The notes beneath the pieces were generated by a model, which saw only the letters and a list, made by a program, of their open reading frames with translations, had not been told where the DNA came from and did no database searches. This document shows positions 23,965 through 37,200 of a stretch of DNA of 64,000 nucleotides, one piece after another. Position 1 is the first letter of the stretch; each line of letters begins with the position of its first letter. The stretch lies in contig CP136061.1 in the NCBI GenBank assembly GCA_032622095.1, forward strand, positions 47,499,797-47,563,796, written 5' to 3'. The translations under genes and the position numbers were made by a program. This stretch comes from Siphonodentalium dalli. Lineage: Eukaryota; Mollusca; Scaphopoda; Gadilida; Siphonodentaliidae.

Positions 23965-24522
23965 CAGGGTCCGCGCTGGCCCGAAATTTGTTTTTGCCAA
24001 ATGAAAATATATTTTGCCAAATGTTGTTAGAAGTTGCCAAATTCTATCAGTTCTACAACATTGTGTCTTTTATTTTGACTATTTGGACAATCGCTGCTTG
24101 AGCGTCCAATGATATCGATAGGAAAGCATTTAATTACTGATAATTCTCGCCTCTATACTTGGGTTTATCATAGAATAATAAACCAACAACATAACAATGG
24201 AATTGTGCAAGGGTTTCTTCATCAGAAAGGCACGTCGATACAAAGAGGATTAGCTATGTAAACATCACCACCAAATACTAATTATATCGGATTAATTGTA
24301 TCTTGATAGAGGTGTTAACTTTTCATTAACATTATAAATCACCACTAATACCAGTGATGATAGATTTTCCTGAAATGAGTGCTATTAGTAGACAAATATT
24401 ATTAAACTTTCTTTAGGAATCAAAAGTGACTTGCCAAATGTTTTGCCAAATGAAAATATTTTTTGCCAAATGTGAATTATTTTTGCCATTGGCAAATTTG
24501 GCAAGTGGCAGCGCGAACCCTG
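23965..24522. mobile_element. Small non-autonomous hAT-type element, 558 bp
   Basis: Ends are CAGGGTCCGCGCTGG on the left and, read inwards, CAGGGTTCGCGCTG on the right. A perfect 8-bp duplication GTTCAAAG lies at 23957-23964 and 24523-24530. Internal ttgccaaatgaaaatat repeats lie near both ends. No transposase. A related but separate element is at 51794-52962. Its right tip is included in the neighbouring 46-bp tandem array. Confidence 0.85.
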
Positions 24523-25018
24523 GTTCAAAGTGGTATATATTATGACCATGCATCTTTCTGGAACCCTGGTTCAAAGTGGTATATATTATGACCATGCATC
24601 TTTCTGGAACCCTGGTTCAAAGTGGTATATATTATGACCATGCATCTTTCTGGAACCCTGGTTCAAAGTGGTATATATTATGACCATGCATCTTTCTGGA
24701 ACCCTGGTTCAAAGTGGTATATATTATGACCATGCATCTTTCTGGAACCCTGGTTCAAAGTGGTATATATTATGACCATGCATCTTTCTGGAACCCTGGT
24801 TCAAAGTGGTATATATTATGACCATGCATCTTTCTGGAACCCTGGTTCAAAGTGGTATATATTATGACCATGCATCTTTCTGGAACCCTGGTTCAAAGTG
24901 GTATATATTATGACCATGCATCTTTCTGGAACCCTGGTTCAAAGTGGTATATATTATGACCATGCATCTTTCTGGAACCCTGGTTCAAAGTGGTATATAT
25001 TATGACCATGCATCTTTC
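24517..25018 (+). repeat. 46-bp tandem array, 11 copies
   Basis: Unit ggaaccctggttcaaagtgg then tatatattatgaccatgcatctttct, 46 bases, nearly identical copies. The unit contains the last seven bases of the adjacent hAT element (aaccctg), its 8-bp duplication (gttcaaag) and about 30 bases of flank, so the array arose after the insertion. Confidence 0.95.
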
Positions 25019-25742
25019 TTGGACAGAAAGGTAGTTCAGCTATTTGTCAGCCTATTTCGAAACAGAGACAAATTTAAAAGCGAATATTACAAGGTGTAAT
25101 TTGGAGCGCAAACCCACTATATGGCTTTAAACCCATGCAATTGTAAAACTAGATATATAAATAATTTATTCATATTAAGTTATCAATGATGTTCACAATC
25201 AAAATCCAATTATCATGAATCTGAATGGTGAAATATAAAGGACATTATTCAATCAGATATCAAAATCAATTGTTGGCGACATTCAACTTAATTGCCACCG
25301 ATTAATAATGTTTTGAAAATATCAGCTGCAGAAAAAAAGCACATACAATATACAGGTCAGAGAAATAATATATCAGTCTGAATTAAATATTTCTCCTTAA
25401 GAAATAATGTCATTTACTTCAAAGGTGGGCAGCAAGGTGTGAGTATGGTAGCATTCTCGAGCGTCATACATCAGTCAGGAACTAGGTAGAAACATACAAA
25501 TATAAGTACATGTATGACTGCTTGCATGCATGCATGCACTTCTGTAGAATTTATCAACCGATATGATCTTATGTAAATCTGTGCTATTAACCCATTCTTT
25601 ACTAAATAATCATTGATGAGAAATTCCCTCAAGAAATGTTCAGATCATTAAAGTTCATCAAATGACCATAGATTGTTTGTTGAACTTATTATCTGATCAT
25701 TTCCAACCAATAAATAGGAACCAAGTATGACTTTTATCTGGC
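25019..25742. other. Stretch without recognised gene
   Basis: AT-rich. Part (25590-25735) resembles MITE family E (ccattctttactaaataatc, aaatgttcagatcatta). No exon recognised. Confidence 0.4.
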
Positions 25743-26119
25743 ATTTGCAGAATTAGGTCCCCAGAGGGTACATTTAGGCCACTGTTTTTTTATTAGTTGG
25801 TTTGCGGAATTTTTTCTGGAAAAGTTGGGTCGGTCGGTCGGAAAAAACAAGATGGAAAACACTCAAATTTTCAAATAAAAGGAAAATGGTCTGAAAATAA
25901 CTTTGTATCATATCTATTATCTTAATCTATTATTGACATCTCAATATACAGCAAGATACTTGATCTGAGTAGAAATACAAGGTTGATATATGTTTGTAAT
26001 CACTTTTAATACTCTTTAAACATAACATAGCGAAAACAAAAACACAAAACTAGATGTTGATTTTATTTGACATTATACAGTATATACATTTTACATCCTA
26101 TATGAATTTAATATAATAT

Positions 26120-26530
26120 AGTGCCATAGAGGTGTAATATATATGTGAATTTATATTACATCTATGTGGCACTATATTATATCAAATGTGTATTAATACA
26201 GGAGAAGTCATGTAAAATATACTTTGAATACAGGAGAATATACTTTGAATACAGGAGAAGTCATGTAAAATGTACTTGGCTATAAATGTCAAATAGGTGT
26301 AATATATATGTGAATTTATATTACATCTATGTGGCACTATATTATATCAAATGTGTATGAATACAGGAGAAGTCATGTAAAATATAAGTTTGAATACAGG
26401 AGATGTAAAATATACTTTGCTATAAATGTCAAATAGGTGTAATATACATGTGAATTTATATTACATCTATGGGGCACTATATTATATCAAATGTGTATAA
26501 TATGTAAAATATACTTTGCTATAAATGTCA
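26120..26530. repeat. Three tandem units inside the TIR element
   Basis: Each unit carries ggtgtaatata(t/c)atgtgaat, then ttatattacatctatg and ggcactatattatatcaaat. The first part is itself a short palindrome. Units start near 26130, 26295 and 26433. Confidence 0.75.
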
Positions 26531-26703
26531 AATAAAATCGTCAACTCAACAATTGTATCACAGTCCCTAGGAATCACAATTAGTTAAATAAAATATTATT
26601 TAATAATATTAAATCAATATATTATATTATACTATATAAAGAAAATAAATATATAAAGTAGTTCTCTCTATATAGTAGAGGTAATATATTTATTTATTAT
26701 ATT

Positions 26704-27171
26704 TTAATCAAGTTGAATATTACATGGACAGTGATTCCTAGGACTGTGATTGTATCCAAATGAACTGAGGGCCGACACCGGAATGTCGGGCTCCTCGATT
26801 TCGGTGACCCCCTCGATAAATTGTTCGGTAAGACCACCAAAGTAGTCACGACGATTCAGTGCATTGTCCTCGACAAACAAGAACAGCTCTCCAACTGTTA
26901 TTTCGGGATAAACACATTTCAGCTGTTTTCTTATGGTCTTGTTTTCCTTTGTTGTTGTTCTTCTGACTGCTTTGACTCTAAAGTCATTCCAGTAATGGTC
27001 TCGTTGTACTATCTTCGCCTGTGCTTTCTCGTTTGTTCTTAACTCTATGTGCTGTGATACAGTTGTCATTTTCCGAAATGACAACTGCTTTCCCCATTTC
27101 GAAAAAAAACGAAAGTAGCCTAGCGTTGTTACTAGATGGTTGGCAATTATCGCAAGACGATAGGGGAACAC
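26704..27171 (-). CDS. Unrecognised ORF, 155 codons, inside TIR element
   Basis: A frame from ATG at 27171 to a stop at 26704. I do not recognise the protein. It is charged (an RTTTKENKTIRKQLK stretch near residues 71-85, then an acidic part ending with EIEEPD), has two late cysteines, no membrane segment and no obvious catalytic motif. An inner ATG (MTTVSQHIEL) could be the start. The N-terminal part lies in one arm of an inverted repeat. It may be a remnant accessory ORF of the transposon or chance; codon use does not settle it. Confidence 0.3.
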   Translation of the reverse strand: MFPYRLAIIANHLVTTLGYFRFFSKWGKQLSFRKMTTVSQHIELRTNEKAQAKIVQRDHYWNDFRVKAVRRTTTKENKTIRKQLKCVYPEITVGELFLFVEDNALNRRDYFGGLTEQFIEGVTEIEEPDIPVSALSSFGYNHSPRNHCPCNIQLD

Positions 27172-27713
27172 TTTTGACGTTCGTACTCATATTTCACCAA
27201 TTTCTGTACCTGGCTTTCCTGTCCTAAGTTTCACGGGAAAATGGCTAATTTGATTCTATTTGTCGTTATATACATATTTATCACCCCATTTATTATTCAT
27301 TTTCATAAAATTAAATAAAAGAACCCGAAGATGACATGTTTAAAATGTTTGAAGCATGAATTTGGCGATAAGTTGTTATCAGAGTACGTTATACTTGTGA
27401 TAGTTACGTTACGCACACGGTGTTCCCCTATCGTCTTGCGATAATCGCCAACCAAACAATTACCTAGTAGCGGAAGTGATGCAGAAAACACGGATGCGAA
27501 ATGTCGCCAAAATTAATCCGTTCCTACAAACGGTACACAATTTGTCACAAAGCGATCTTTTTTCATTTTTTTAATAAAATATAATTTTGAGTGCGGAAAA
27601 AACGGGTCGGCAGCAATAAAAAAAGTTCGGAACACAATTTTATTTTTTTCTAAAAACCGAAAAAAACGACTCGGCGGATCCGCGAACCAACTAATAAAAA
27701 AACAGTGGCCTTA

Positions 27714-28123
27714 GTGAAGCTATCCCGCACAGTGGGCTAGCATAACCAAATTTAACCTTTGGAGACCTCATTCTGTTTAGGCCTCATCTTCTGGGAAGTG
27801 TCTATAATCTCAAATTAATAAATTTTTGGTTACTTTTTCCCTTCTGTTAACTTCAGTTTCTATATCCCTAATTGTTAGTAAATTTTTTTTTTTTTAAATG
27901 TTTGGGTCACAATAAATATTTTCAATCAAAAACCTAATATCCCACTAAATGGAGATATCTGAGGATATATATGTTTTCAGGGGTGATGCACATACAATTG
28001 GAAGAAAAGAGATCAAGCGCTCTGCAATAAAACTTATTTGCGAATGAAAGGAGATTCCACTGTCAATGAAAGTTTTCATCATATCTGAGAGACGATTCTA
28101 GTTTCTAAGGGAGCATACATTCA
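27714..28123 (-). other. Probable IARS1 3' untranslated/downstream region
   Basis: Immediately follows the IARS1 stop in gene orientation. No canonical AATAAA is seen close to the stop on the minus strand; a weak AATAAG-like hexamer lies near 28033-28040. The transcript end is therefore not placed. The left part is the family C fragment. Confidence 0.4.
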
Positions 28124-28258
28124 TCATAACACAGCATAAAGAGTCTGTGAATGTAAATCTAATGTGCTCTTCATGTCGTTCTCTTTCACAACATCTTTTT
28201 TGTCTTTTGATTTACAGAGTTTAACTTCTGATCCATTTTCACAGAAAATACCATTGAC
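28124..28258 (-). CDS. IARS1: IARS1 E28, terminal coding exon
   Basis: 44 codons plus TGA at 28124-28126: [20 protein letters not shown] through [11 protein letters not shown]. The QTLYAV ending mirrors TLYV of E27 and the C-terminus of the family. Acceptor ttacag. Confidence 0.88.
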   Translation of the reverse strand, partial: VNGIFCENGSEVKLCKSKDKKDVVKENDMKSTLDLHSQTLYAVL

Positions 28259-31200
28259 CTGTAAAAAAGTGAAAATTAATTTGTAATTCATATTGCAAAC
28301 ATCATATCATACACATGAATAATAATATGGAATAGTAATAAAATATAAATGGTCGAAATAACTCTTAAAATAATATTCCATACACCTTATTGTGAACCAC
28401 ATGCATTAAATTGATTCACCACCATTGAATACATATTACCCTCTGTCAAATGTTGAATACAAGTCAGAAATATTTCATTTTCGCCATGAAATAAATTATT
28501 GCGATATGAATTGTATCACAAATTTGTGAATCGCTACATGCCTAGAATTTATGAATCGCTACATGCTTAGAATTTATGAGATAAATGCATCGTTTTGGTC
28601 TTGGGAACCCTGAATGAATAATAAGAGTTATCTTATTCAATTTACCACATTAGCAACGCATATATTTTCCACGAATTAGAAAAGGAAATACTATTTTAAG
28701 AACATTTAAAATATTTTTGATTAAAAATCTATCTTTTAAAACAGTTTCAAGTGAAATATGTGTAAAACTAGATGTTTCTAGAATAATAATATAAATGTAC
28801 ACATATTATCCAAAAAAGTTTCATAAAAATCCAGTTGTTTTTCATAATGTAATGGTTTATTATTCAGTGTTTCTGGGATGAGACCGAGCATCTTTTACTC
28901 TTTCTACGCTAAATGTATTCTTCCATCAGTCATAAAAGTATACATTGAAATGGTCTATTATTCATATGGAGGGGTGTTAGGAAAAATGAGCAGACGACAC
29001 ACAAAAACGAGAGGCCGATCACGATCGGCAGATGTTAACCCATCCCTTGGCGATAAAAATTTAATATGATCGGATAAATGAGAGTTTTGGTGTTCAATTA
29101 TAGAGTATACTGTTATGTACTATTATAGACAAATGTACATAACACAAATTATTGGAATTTATGGGTCACTGGCATTTATATAAGAGAATGCACTGGTACA
29201 GAATCTGTAATGCTAAACCGCCACAGCCAGCAAGCCCATGGGTTAAATGTGTAGGTGTGACCTGGACATGGAATACTTGGGTTAAGAGAGTCCAATTTAA
29301 GTTTACAATAATAATGTGTCCTAGTATACAGATAAGCAACCTCACCACTGACCCATTAATATCAATTATATAGCAGCACAGATGTCCATGTCTACTGTTA
29401 ATAGCATGTGAAGTTTATTGTTGAATCTTTATTTTAAATTAGATGCCATAGCCTTATGTATCAGATTATTTACACATTGGCATAAGTCCAAAGGCAATTG
29501 GTGAATTGGATTTAATGTTGCTCCAAACAGATTTACCAGTACATAACACAAGATTTTGGACCGATTTAATCAAATTTGGTGTGGTGATTCGGGGTACCCT
29601 TGGCAGAGTTATAATGGTGTTAGTTTTTCAATTTTTTTTAACTTATTTAAAAAAATTAAAGGGACACATTGGAAATCTTTTTATCATAATCATCAATATC
29701 TAAATGAAAACAAATGACAATGTTAATGACATTTTTTTTATTATTATTATAAAAGTTAAAAATAAATTAAAAAAAAAATCGATTCAATTTTTCAATTTTT
29801 TTCTCGAAAAAGGGTCATAACTCCTTTAAAATTAATCGGATCAAACCCATATTCGAACTCAATCTGTATTTTGGGCTGTGAAACTCACATACCAAATTTG
29901 GTTCCAATGAGATAAAAAATGTTCGAGTTATGGCAGAATGCGTGAATTCTAAGTCAAAAAAGGGCCATAACTCTGTAACAAAATCTCGGATCAAACCCAA
30001 ATTCGAACTCGATCCGTATTTTGGGCTGAGAAACCCATATACAAAATTTGGTTTCGATCGGATAGAAAATGTTTGAGTTATCGCATTACTCGTAAAGTGT
30101 CTACGGAGAGACAGACGGACAGACAGACAGACAGACAGACGGACGAACAACGAGTGGTCAATCCGGGCAACGACACTATGTTTACCATACTATGGTATGG
30201 GTAAACATAAAAAATGTTTGAGTTATGGCAGAATTAATTAATTCTAAGTCGAAAAAGGGCCATAACTCCGTAAAAAAAACTTGGATCAAACCCATATTCG
30301 AACTCGATCTGTATTTTGGGCCGAGAAACTCACATACCAAATTTGGTTCCGATCAGATAAAAAATGTTTGAGTTATGGCAGAATGCGTGAATTCTAAGTC
30401 GAAAAAGGGCCATAACTCTGTACAAAAAAGTTGGATCAAACCCATATTCGAACTCGATCTGTATTTTGGGCTGAAAACCCCATATACAAAATTTGGTTAT
30501 GATCAGGTTAAAAATGTTTGAGTTATCGCATTACACGTAAAGTGTCTACGGACGGACAGACGGACGGACAGACGGACGGACGGACGGACGAACGACGAGT
30601 GGTCAATCCGGACAACGACACTATGTTTACCATACATGGTATGGGTAAACATAAAAAGCATAGAAGGATCCATATTTAAACTTATTATCTTATTATTATT
30701 AAGGGACAACTACTCATCAATGAGTATTTAGTATAGAAAGTGTTAAATGGTATCGGACTACTTACATTTGATAGCACATCTGAGTACGAGAAAGTATTTC
30801 CTCGTGGATTTTCCAAGAGAGCTGTCATCTTTGATGAACTACATTTCTTTGATTTCCCAATGAATTCGATATTCACAAAATGACAGATGGGAGATTTAAC
30901 ATCTGACCCTGATGTCGAATCTGGTTTAACACTCGGTGTGACATACAGAGTCTTATTTGCTAAGTTTTTCATACTGTCAGAAGAAAGTTCAGTCCTTAGC
31001 GAGACATCTGTGAACACTTGCACTTTGTTCCCTCGAACTCCGAACACTGACTGAATCTACAAGATAACACCAAGACATTGTAAGGCCACACAAATATTAT
31101 AGTCCGAGCGGAGGGTTGGGGAGGGGAGGGGAAGGGGAGGGGGTAGATGTAGAAGGGAGAAAAATAATAATAACAAAATATTCATCATCACCATAACGGC

Positions 31201-34200
31201 ATACAGTGGAACTTTATAATATTGAAGGTGAAGTCCTTATAAAATGAACATGGCAATGACTGAAGTGGCAGACAAGATTTACGAATTACACAAATTTGCT
31301 AAGGTTACATGATTATTTCTTTTTACAGAGGACCAGTATGTAAAGGTTGCAGGAGGTCTGAAAAATAGGAAGATAAGTATCTGGGGGATAAAACTGCCAG
31401 TGTTAAATGAGGCATTACTGGTTTGATGGTTTAATTATTTAACAAAGCCGTAATGCGTAACATGATTTCGTATTCAGTGCAGGCCTATTCAGTGTTTGGC
31501 TATTGGAAAATAGCCTGATTTCTCTCTCCTGAATGTTGTCATCTGCGCTTGCAAGACAAAATTTTTAAATTGCTACTTTTTTCTATTCAAAATATCTGTC
31601 AGTTCTATCATAGCTCTATTGGTAAGAGAATCTTATTTACAGAAATTCTCTCTGTCATGGTCTGCTTTTGGGCTGAATATGGCCATTTTTGGTAAAAACA
31701 AAATGGTTAAAATCAGGCGTTTTGTGTGTGCAAACGAAGGAGCATAACTCAGTGGTAAATGATATGAACAAACCAGTACAGACAGTTGTTTACGCCAGCC
31801 ATTTCTGTCTAAGATAAACAAATGATTCAAGGGCCAGATTTTAAGTACAGTACCCCCAAAATTTCATAGAAATTGTGTGTTTCTACCTAATAATATAGAA
31901 TTACCTGACTGACTAGTCTGTCATAGTCTAACACATGTTCTCCTTTAGGGTTCTCTAGAAGAACTGTTGCTTGGCAACCATTGACACCCTGCTGAGAACT
32001 CATATCACATAGCTGGACGTTAACAAATTGACAAAATGGTTCGACACCGTTTATGACTGGTGCCGGCTGTAAAACGACTGGTCCATGACCTCGAACGATA
32101 GTCAGAGACAGGTCATCATCTTTTATCTGAAATGAGCCGAAGTGAAGTACAATGAAATGGATACTGACTTTGCAAACAACCAGAATTATGCAAAGCATTT
32201 GTAAAAGTAGATATGGGAATGGTCTGTTATTCATTCGGAGAGGTGTTCATGAAATTATCATATGACAGACATACCAAAAGTAATACTAATGCAGAAGGAT
32301 TAATTATCATTGGTGGGAAATGTTTAGATAATAAGTCCAACAAATGAGTATTTAATAAAGAAAGGATTAATAGTGCATTTTAGTATTTATTGTCCCCTGT
32401 CGGCCTCCATTTGATGGCCAATTTGATTCAAACTGAACCCTTGCCAAACAAGGAATATGTTCAATACAAATGAATGCATTCAGGCCGGTGGATTTGGAAG
32501 AGAAGTTGGTTACATACTTTAATCCCATTGTGTTGGCAGTTTTATTGTAAAGGCACCAGGGCTCATAAGAGCTCATATCTGTTAAATAAAATTGTGTTAG
32601 TTTTGGGTTAGTAATTATTGAATGAGAGTTGAAAAAACGGTAATAAATCTAGGATACATAAATTCTGAATTAAAACTCTGGCAGATATTCGGTCAAAATT
32701 TGATTTATGTCATGACACAAATGGACAGACATCATCCATCGAGCCATACAGTAATGCCCTAAATAATCGACTCCTTAGCCCTTTACCCAACAGAAGGGCC
32801 CTGTGCCAATGCATTCTCTTATTTATGCGAGTCGACCATAGGTCGCCTCGCATATATATGAGAATGCATTGGCTTAACACATTAAAAATTATAAAATTGT
32901 TAAAGAATGTAAGAAAAAATGGTAAAAAGTGTTAAAAAAAGATTTTTTTTAGGCCAATGCATTCTCTTATATATGCGAGGCGACCTATGGTCGACTCGCA
33001 TATATAAGAGAATGCATTGGCACAGGGCATATCTAACTATCACAATGTGGTCAAGGAGCCGGTTCCAATGATATCCATATTTGTATGGTTCTATTGAGAC
33101 AGACCGAAGATATTTTAGGCTGTTGGAAGCTTTATTTGGCCGTTTTGTTGGGTAAAGGGTTAACCACAGCAGAATTATGGGTAATTTTTCAGGATTTAGA
33201 CGGAAATATGGCTTGTTGCCATTCATCGTAAAAGCTCTCACTGAGAGCTTTCTGATGAATGGCAACATGCCATATTTCCGTCTAAATCCTGAAAAATTAC
33301 CCACAATTCTGCTGTGGTTAAGGAGTCGATTATTTAGGGCATTACTGTAGGTCGAGTTGGTTATACAAGTCTGGAGACCAACCTTCATAGATTCTTCAAT
33401 CACACATCCTCTCTTCTGCCCTGTTTTCAGCACTAACGGCTGCTTGATGGTCGCCTTTATGAAGTCTGTATAGTTCTGGATGATTTTCTGCAGACTGGAG
33501 GATGCTGAGTAGTGTACGGTGATATCATCAGTGGGAACTAGATCAGCCTGGAAGGGAACACATCAATATTGAATATAGGAAAAGGTTCAGAACATGAACA
33601 TTTAATTGGACAAATGAAGAAAACAACTATTTGGCCTGGGGCCAAAAATTGTCCCTCAATTTATAGTGCAGGTGAAAAGATTACCATGTGAACCAATCTG
33701 ACAAGAGGTCTTCTTCTGTAGGTTTACACTTCAGCTAAATTTTGACCAGTGACTGCAGGGTTGACACTTAGTAGACTTAAAGATGTTCAATACCCCATGT
33801 GAAAATATAAAATTATGGCCCGATAGATCTGCCCTGGATTGTAGTTATCTTAAATTTCAATGCAGCTGCAGTTTTAAATCACAACCCATTATCATCAATT
33901 TGAAGTAATTAATAGAAGCTTGAATGAGAAATGGCCCCAGATGGGTATTGACTTTCAGACTTACTCCACATATTGACATTGGGTAGTCGGCACTTTAACA
34001 TAAACTTCTATGATTTAGAGATATAAAAAGTGAATTTACCATTCAATAATATTAACTTATCCAAGTGAAGAAAAACACTGCTGAACCTTTCACAACGCTG
34101 TAAGAAATCATCAGACCAGACCCAAATTTGAATTTGACCAGAACTTTCTCCAAGGAAGATAAGTACCAAATTTCATAAAATCATTATCATACAGACAACG

Positions 34201-37200
34201 AAAGAGAGGCAGAGCAAGCCTGAGTTTATTGCACCTGTCATTTGCAGAATGAGGTCCCCAGAAGGTGAATTTAGTGACGCTATCACGCATAGCGGTCTAG
34301 AATCACCAAATTCACCCTCTGGGGGCCTCATTCTGCATGGCCTCATCAGCTATGGGAGACATAGACTCAGATTGAAGTTCCCATATTGGTGAATATTGTG
34401 ATGTACACCCATTGGGAACCTTGATTATGCAATGTGTCGTCTGCCAATTTTGGGATACAGATAAACTAAACTAAAAAAAATAGAATCTATGTGAAGAAGA
34501 TTCTATAGACATTTGATAATAAAGAAACTTTCGAGAGAAAATGAGGCCTAAGCAGATGAGGTCCCCAGAGGGTGAATTTAGTGATGCTAGCCCATTATGC
34601 GAGATAGCGTCACTACATTCACCCTATGGGGACCTCATTCAACTCCGGCTTGCTCCTACCTTTTTCCTGAGTTTCTGGATGCGGTTTATGACCTCCCTTG
34701 CTGTTCCTTCGTCCATCATGTCTTGGTCTGGTGATCTGTCCAATAAAACTAGCACCTACGGAGAGAGATTAAGTGCATTGATTAGCACATGGACACACAT
34801 TTTATCACATAGAATGGAATACAGGTCCATAACCGTGTGCTATAAGCTGTCTATTTATGGAACGGGCACAATGGGTGACATGACAAGCCAGAGACAAGTG
34901 TTATCCCTCTGCCTTTGAAAATATTTTCAGTATCAATAGGTGTCTATAATGCTTGCACATACATATTTCACATATAGTACTGATGAATGTTTAAATTATC
35001 TCAATGCCACATTTAAGTGCCGAATACAGAGTAGTAAGTAGCATATACATTTATTTACAAAAAAGGGGTCACTGTTCTATGGCTTGCCATTTTCTTTTGC
35101 CAGAGGGGATGCACTGTTGTTCTATTAGTATCGTCATCATCGCCATCATCATCGTCAACTTTCTCATCATTATCACCACCACAATTTATTGACATTCTCA
35201 ATATCATCCTCCTGATGAAACTGGCAAACAGATGCATTGAAGTGACAAGAAGCAAGAAACAACAATTTTAAGTTTAAGGTAAAAAAGATCCATAACTCTA
35301 GCAGAAAGAATCAAACCAAACGACAATTTGAACTTAGCCAATAATTTCGGCCATAAAAATATGAACACAAAATTTCATTTCATTTTGTTCATGTTATCAT
35401 CCGGAAACAAAGTTGATGGATGGATGGATCATTTAGGTAATAATGACCGCAGGGTGTATATAGTCTATCTGATTCTGTGACATCACCAATTATATAGAAA
35501 ATACCGGGATACTGTAATGTTTAATTCATCTTCCATTTCGACAAGAATTAGTAAGAAAAAAATAGGATTTCAGGTGCTGGATCGAACAAGGCAAGTTTGA
35601 CTTCAAAGAACTAATAACGACAGCACCAACTTTTAAATGGATGGGAATACGTGAACTAAATTTTATAATAATTTCAAAACAAAAACTGATATCCTTCGTA
35701 GGGACCAATTATGTGGTCATTGATTACGTAGCGTATATGGTCATAGTATTATTAAAAGATTGATTATCTGTATTTTTCAACTGATTAATATTATAATAAT
35801 TATGAACAATTGTTTCCTGAATTTGTTAATTACGTTTAGCATATGGTCATATTATGTTCTTATTAAATGGGCATATAAAAATTAAGATACTAAAAAGAAT
35901 TACAAAGCAGAAGATACATTAATATCACTCACGTCACCCTCAGAATGAGCATCGTACGATTCTGAACTTTCACATTTATAAAACAGTCTGATATCCTCTG
36001 TGACCAATATGTGTCCGTTTAGAGTTATTTCCCCTGACTGTTGGAATTCCTGCAGCTGACCATTGGTGAGAGCCTTGATGGGGTCCGTTAAGGCTTTAGC
36101 TTCTTTCTTGAGCTTGAGACCGAGAATCTTATAATCCGGCTCGGCCCGTAGAGACACGCCATACTTCTCTTTGTCCATGGTCGCTACTAGCTTTCTGATG
36201 TTCAACTCCTAGAGAATAGAGAGTTTCAATGTAAAAATTAAAAAGAAAACCAAGCACCATAAGAGCTTAGTAAATTGGGGGAGGGGAGGCAGTTTTATAA
36301 CATTGACATATTTATTTAACCATTTCAAGACCATAACAGATGTAGATAGCATGTCATTGCTCAACCAAAAAGGCTGCGGATAGCTGAAAATAAATGGATG
36401 TGCTATACGAGGAGTAGGCCAATGATGCTTAGAGGTGACATGGAGTAGAACATGTGCCGAGTCTGGCGATGAAAATCTTTTTGTAGATCACGATCTAGCT
36501 TGATACCATGACTTGTTCACATTAATGTAAGTATGCACTTTCTCCTAATAACTGTGGTTGGCATATAATAAGGCCTAAAAACAAATAGTGATGTTTCCAG
36601 TAACCCTCCCACTCCAACCGATTTTATAGACCAAGTAAAACAAGCAGTCGCAGACGACGGTATCCCCCGCCGATATGTGCAGTTGGAGAAGTGCATTCTC
36701 AATAATGTTTGCGTTCTCAGTATGTGCTAAACAAGAGGTGGGATTTTGTCAAAAAGCCTGGCTTGCGAACTCATTTTAGGTACTAGCCATCTGACGTCGT
36801 CCATTTGCACAAAAAATAATAAACAAAGTCCAATAACTCTGCTGAAAATATCCGGCCAGACCTGGTTTGCGAACTCGTTCAAGATACTGGTCATGTGAAC
36901 TCATATACCAAAAATCTTTGAAATCCATTGACATTTGTGGAAATGAGCCCTGTTAAGTCGTCTATTTGCACACAAAAAAAGTAAAAAAAAGTCCAATAAG
37001 CCCTGATAAGTCCGCTTAAAATATCCGGCCGGACCTGGCTTGCGAACTCATCTAGGTAATGGTCAGGTGAACTCATATACCAAATATCTTTGAAATCCGT
37101 TGAGATTTGTGGAAATGAGCCCTGTGACGTCGTCTATTTGCTATTTGGTAAATTCGACAAAAATAATAAACAAAGTCCAATAACTTCGGTAAAAATATCT

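Larger units (their letters stand above)
25777..27710. mobile_element. PIF/Harbinger-like TIR element, 1.9 kb
   Basis: Terminal inverted repeats begin GGCCACTGTTTTTTTATTAG and extend about 28 bases. The element is flanked by TTA on both sides (25774-25776 and 27711-27713). A 3-bp TWA duplication and GG-initial ends are typical of PIF/Harbinger; the assignment is by these signs only. Inside are three approximately 150-base tandem units (26120-26530), an AT-rich palindromic zone, a 155-codon frame on the minus strand and a pair of 34-base inverted arms (27138-27171, 27420-27453). No DDE transposase recognised. Confidence 0.7.
25743..27790. repeat. MITE family C copy split by a larger transposon
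   Basis: Left part 25743-25776 (gcagaattaggtccccagag) and right part 27711-27790 (gtgaagctatcccgcaca, tggagacctcattctgttta) are two halves of one family C copy. The 1.9 kb element 25777-27710 lies between them. Confidence 0.75.

Noticed and set aside
22195-25018. CRISPR-like regular repeats
   Set aside because: Units are directly adjoining with no unique spacers, in an animal genome; they are minisatellites.
29100-29400. Possible tRNA or small RNA gene near hairpins
   Set aside because: The hairpin is a MITE fragment; no A/B box or cloverleaf pattern seen here or elsewhere in the window.
34541-34918. 125-codon plus-strand ORF
   Set aside because: Combines a MITE C end with the antisense of IARS1 E24.
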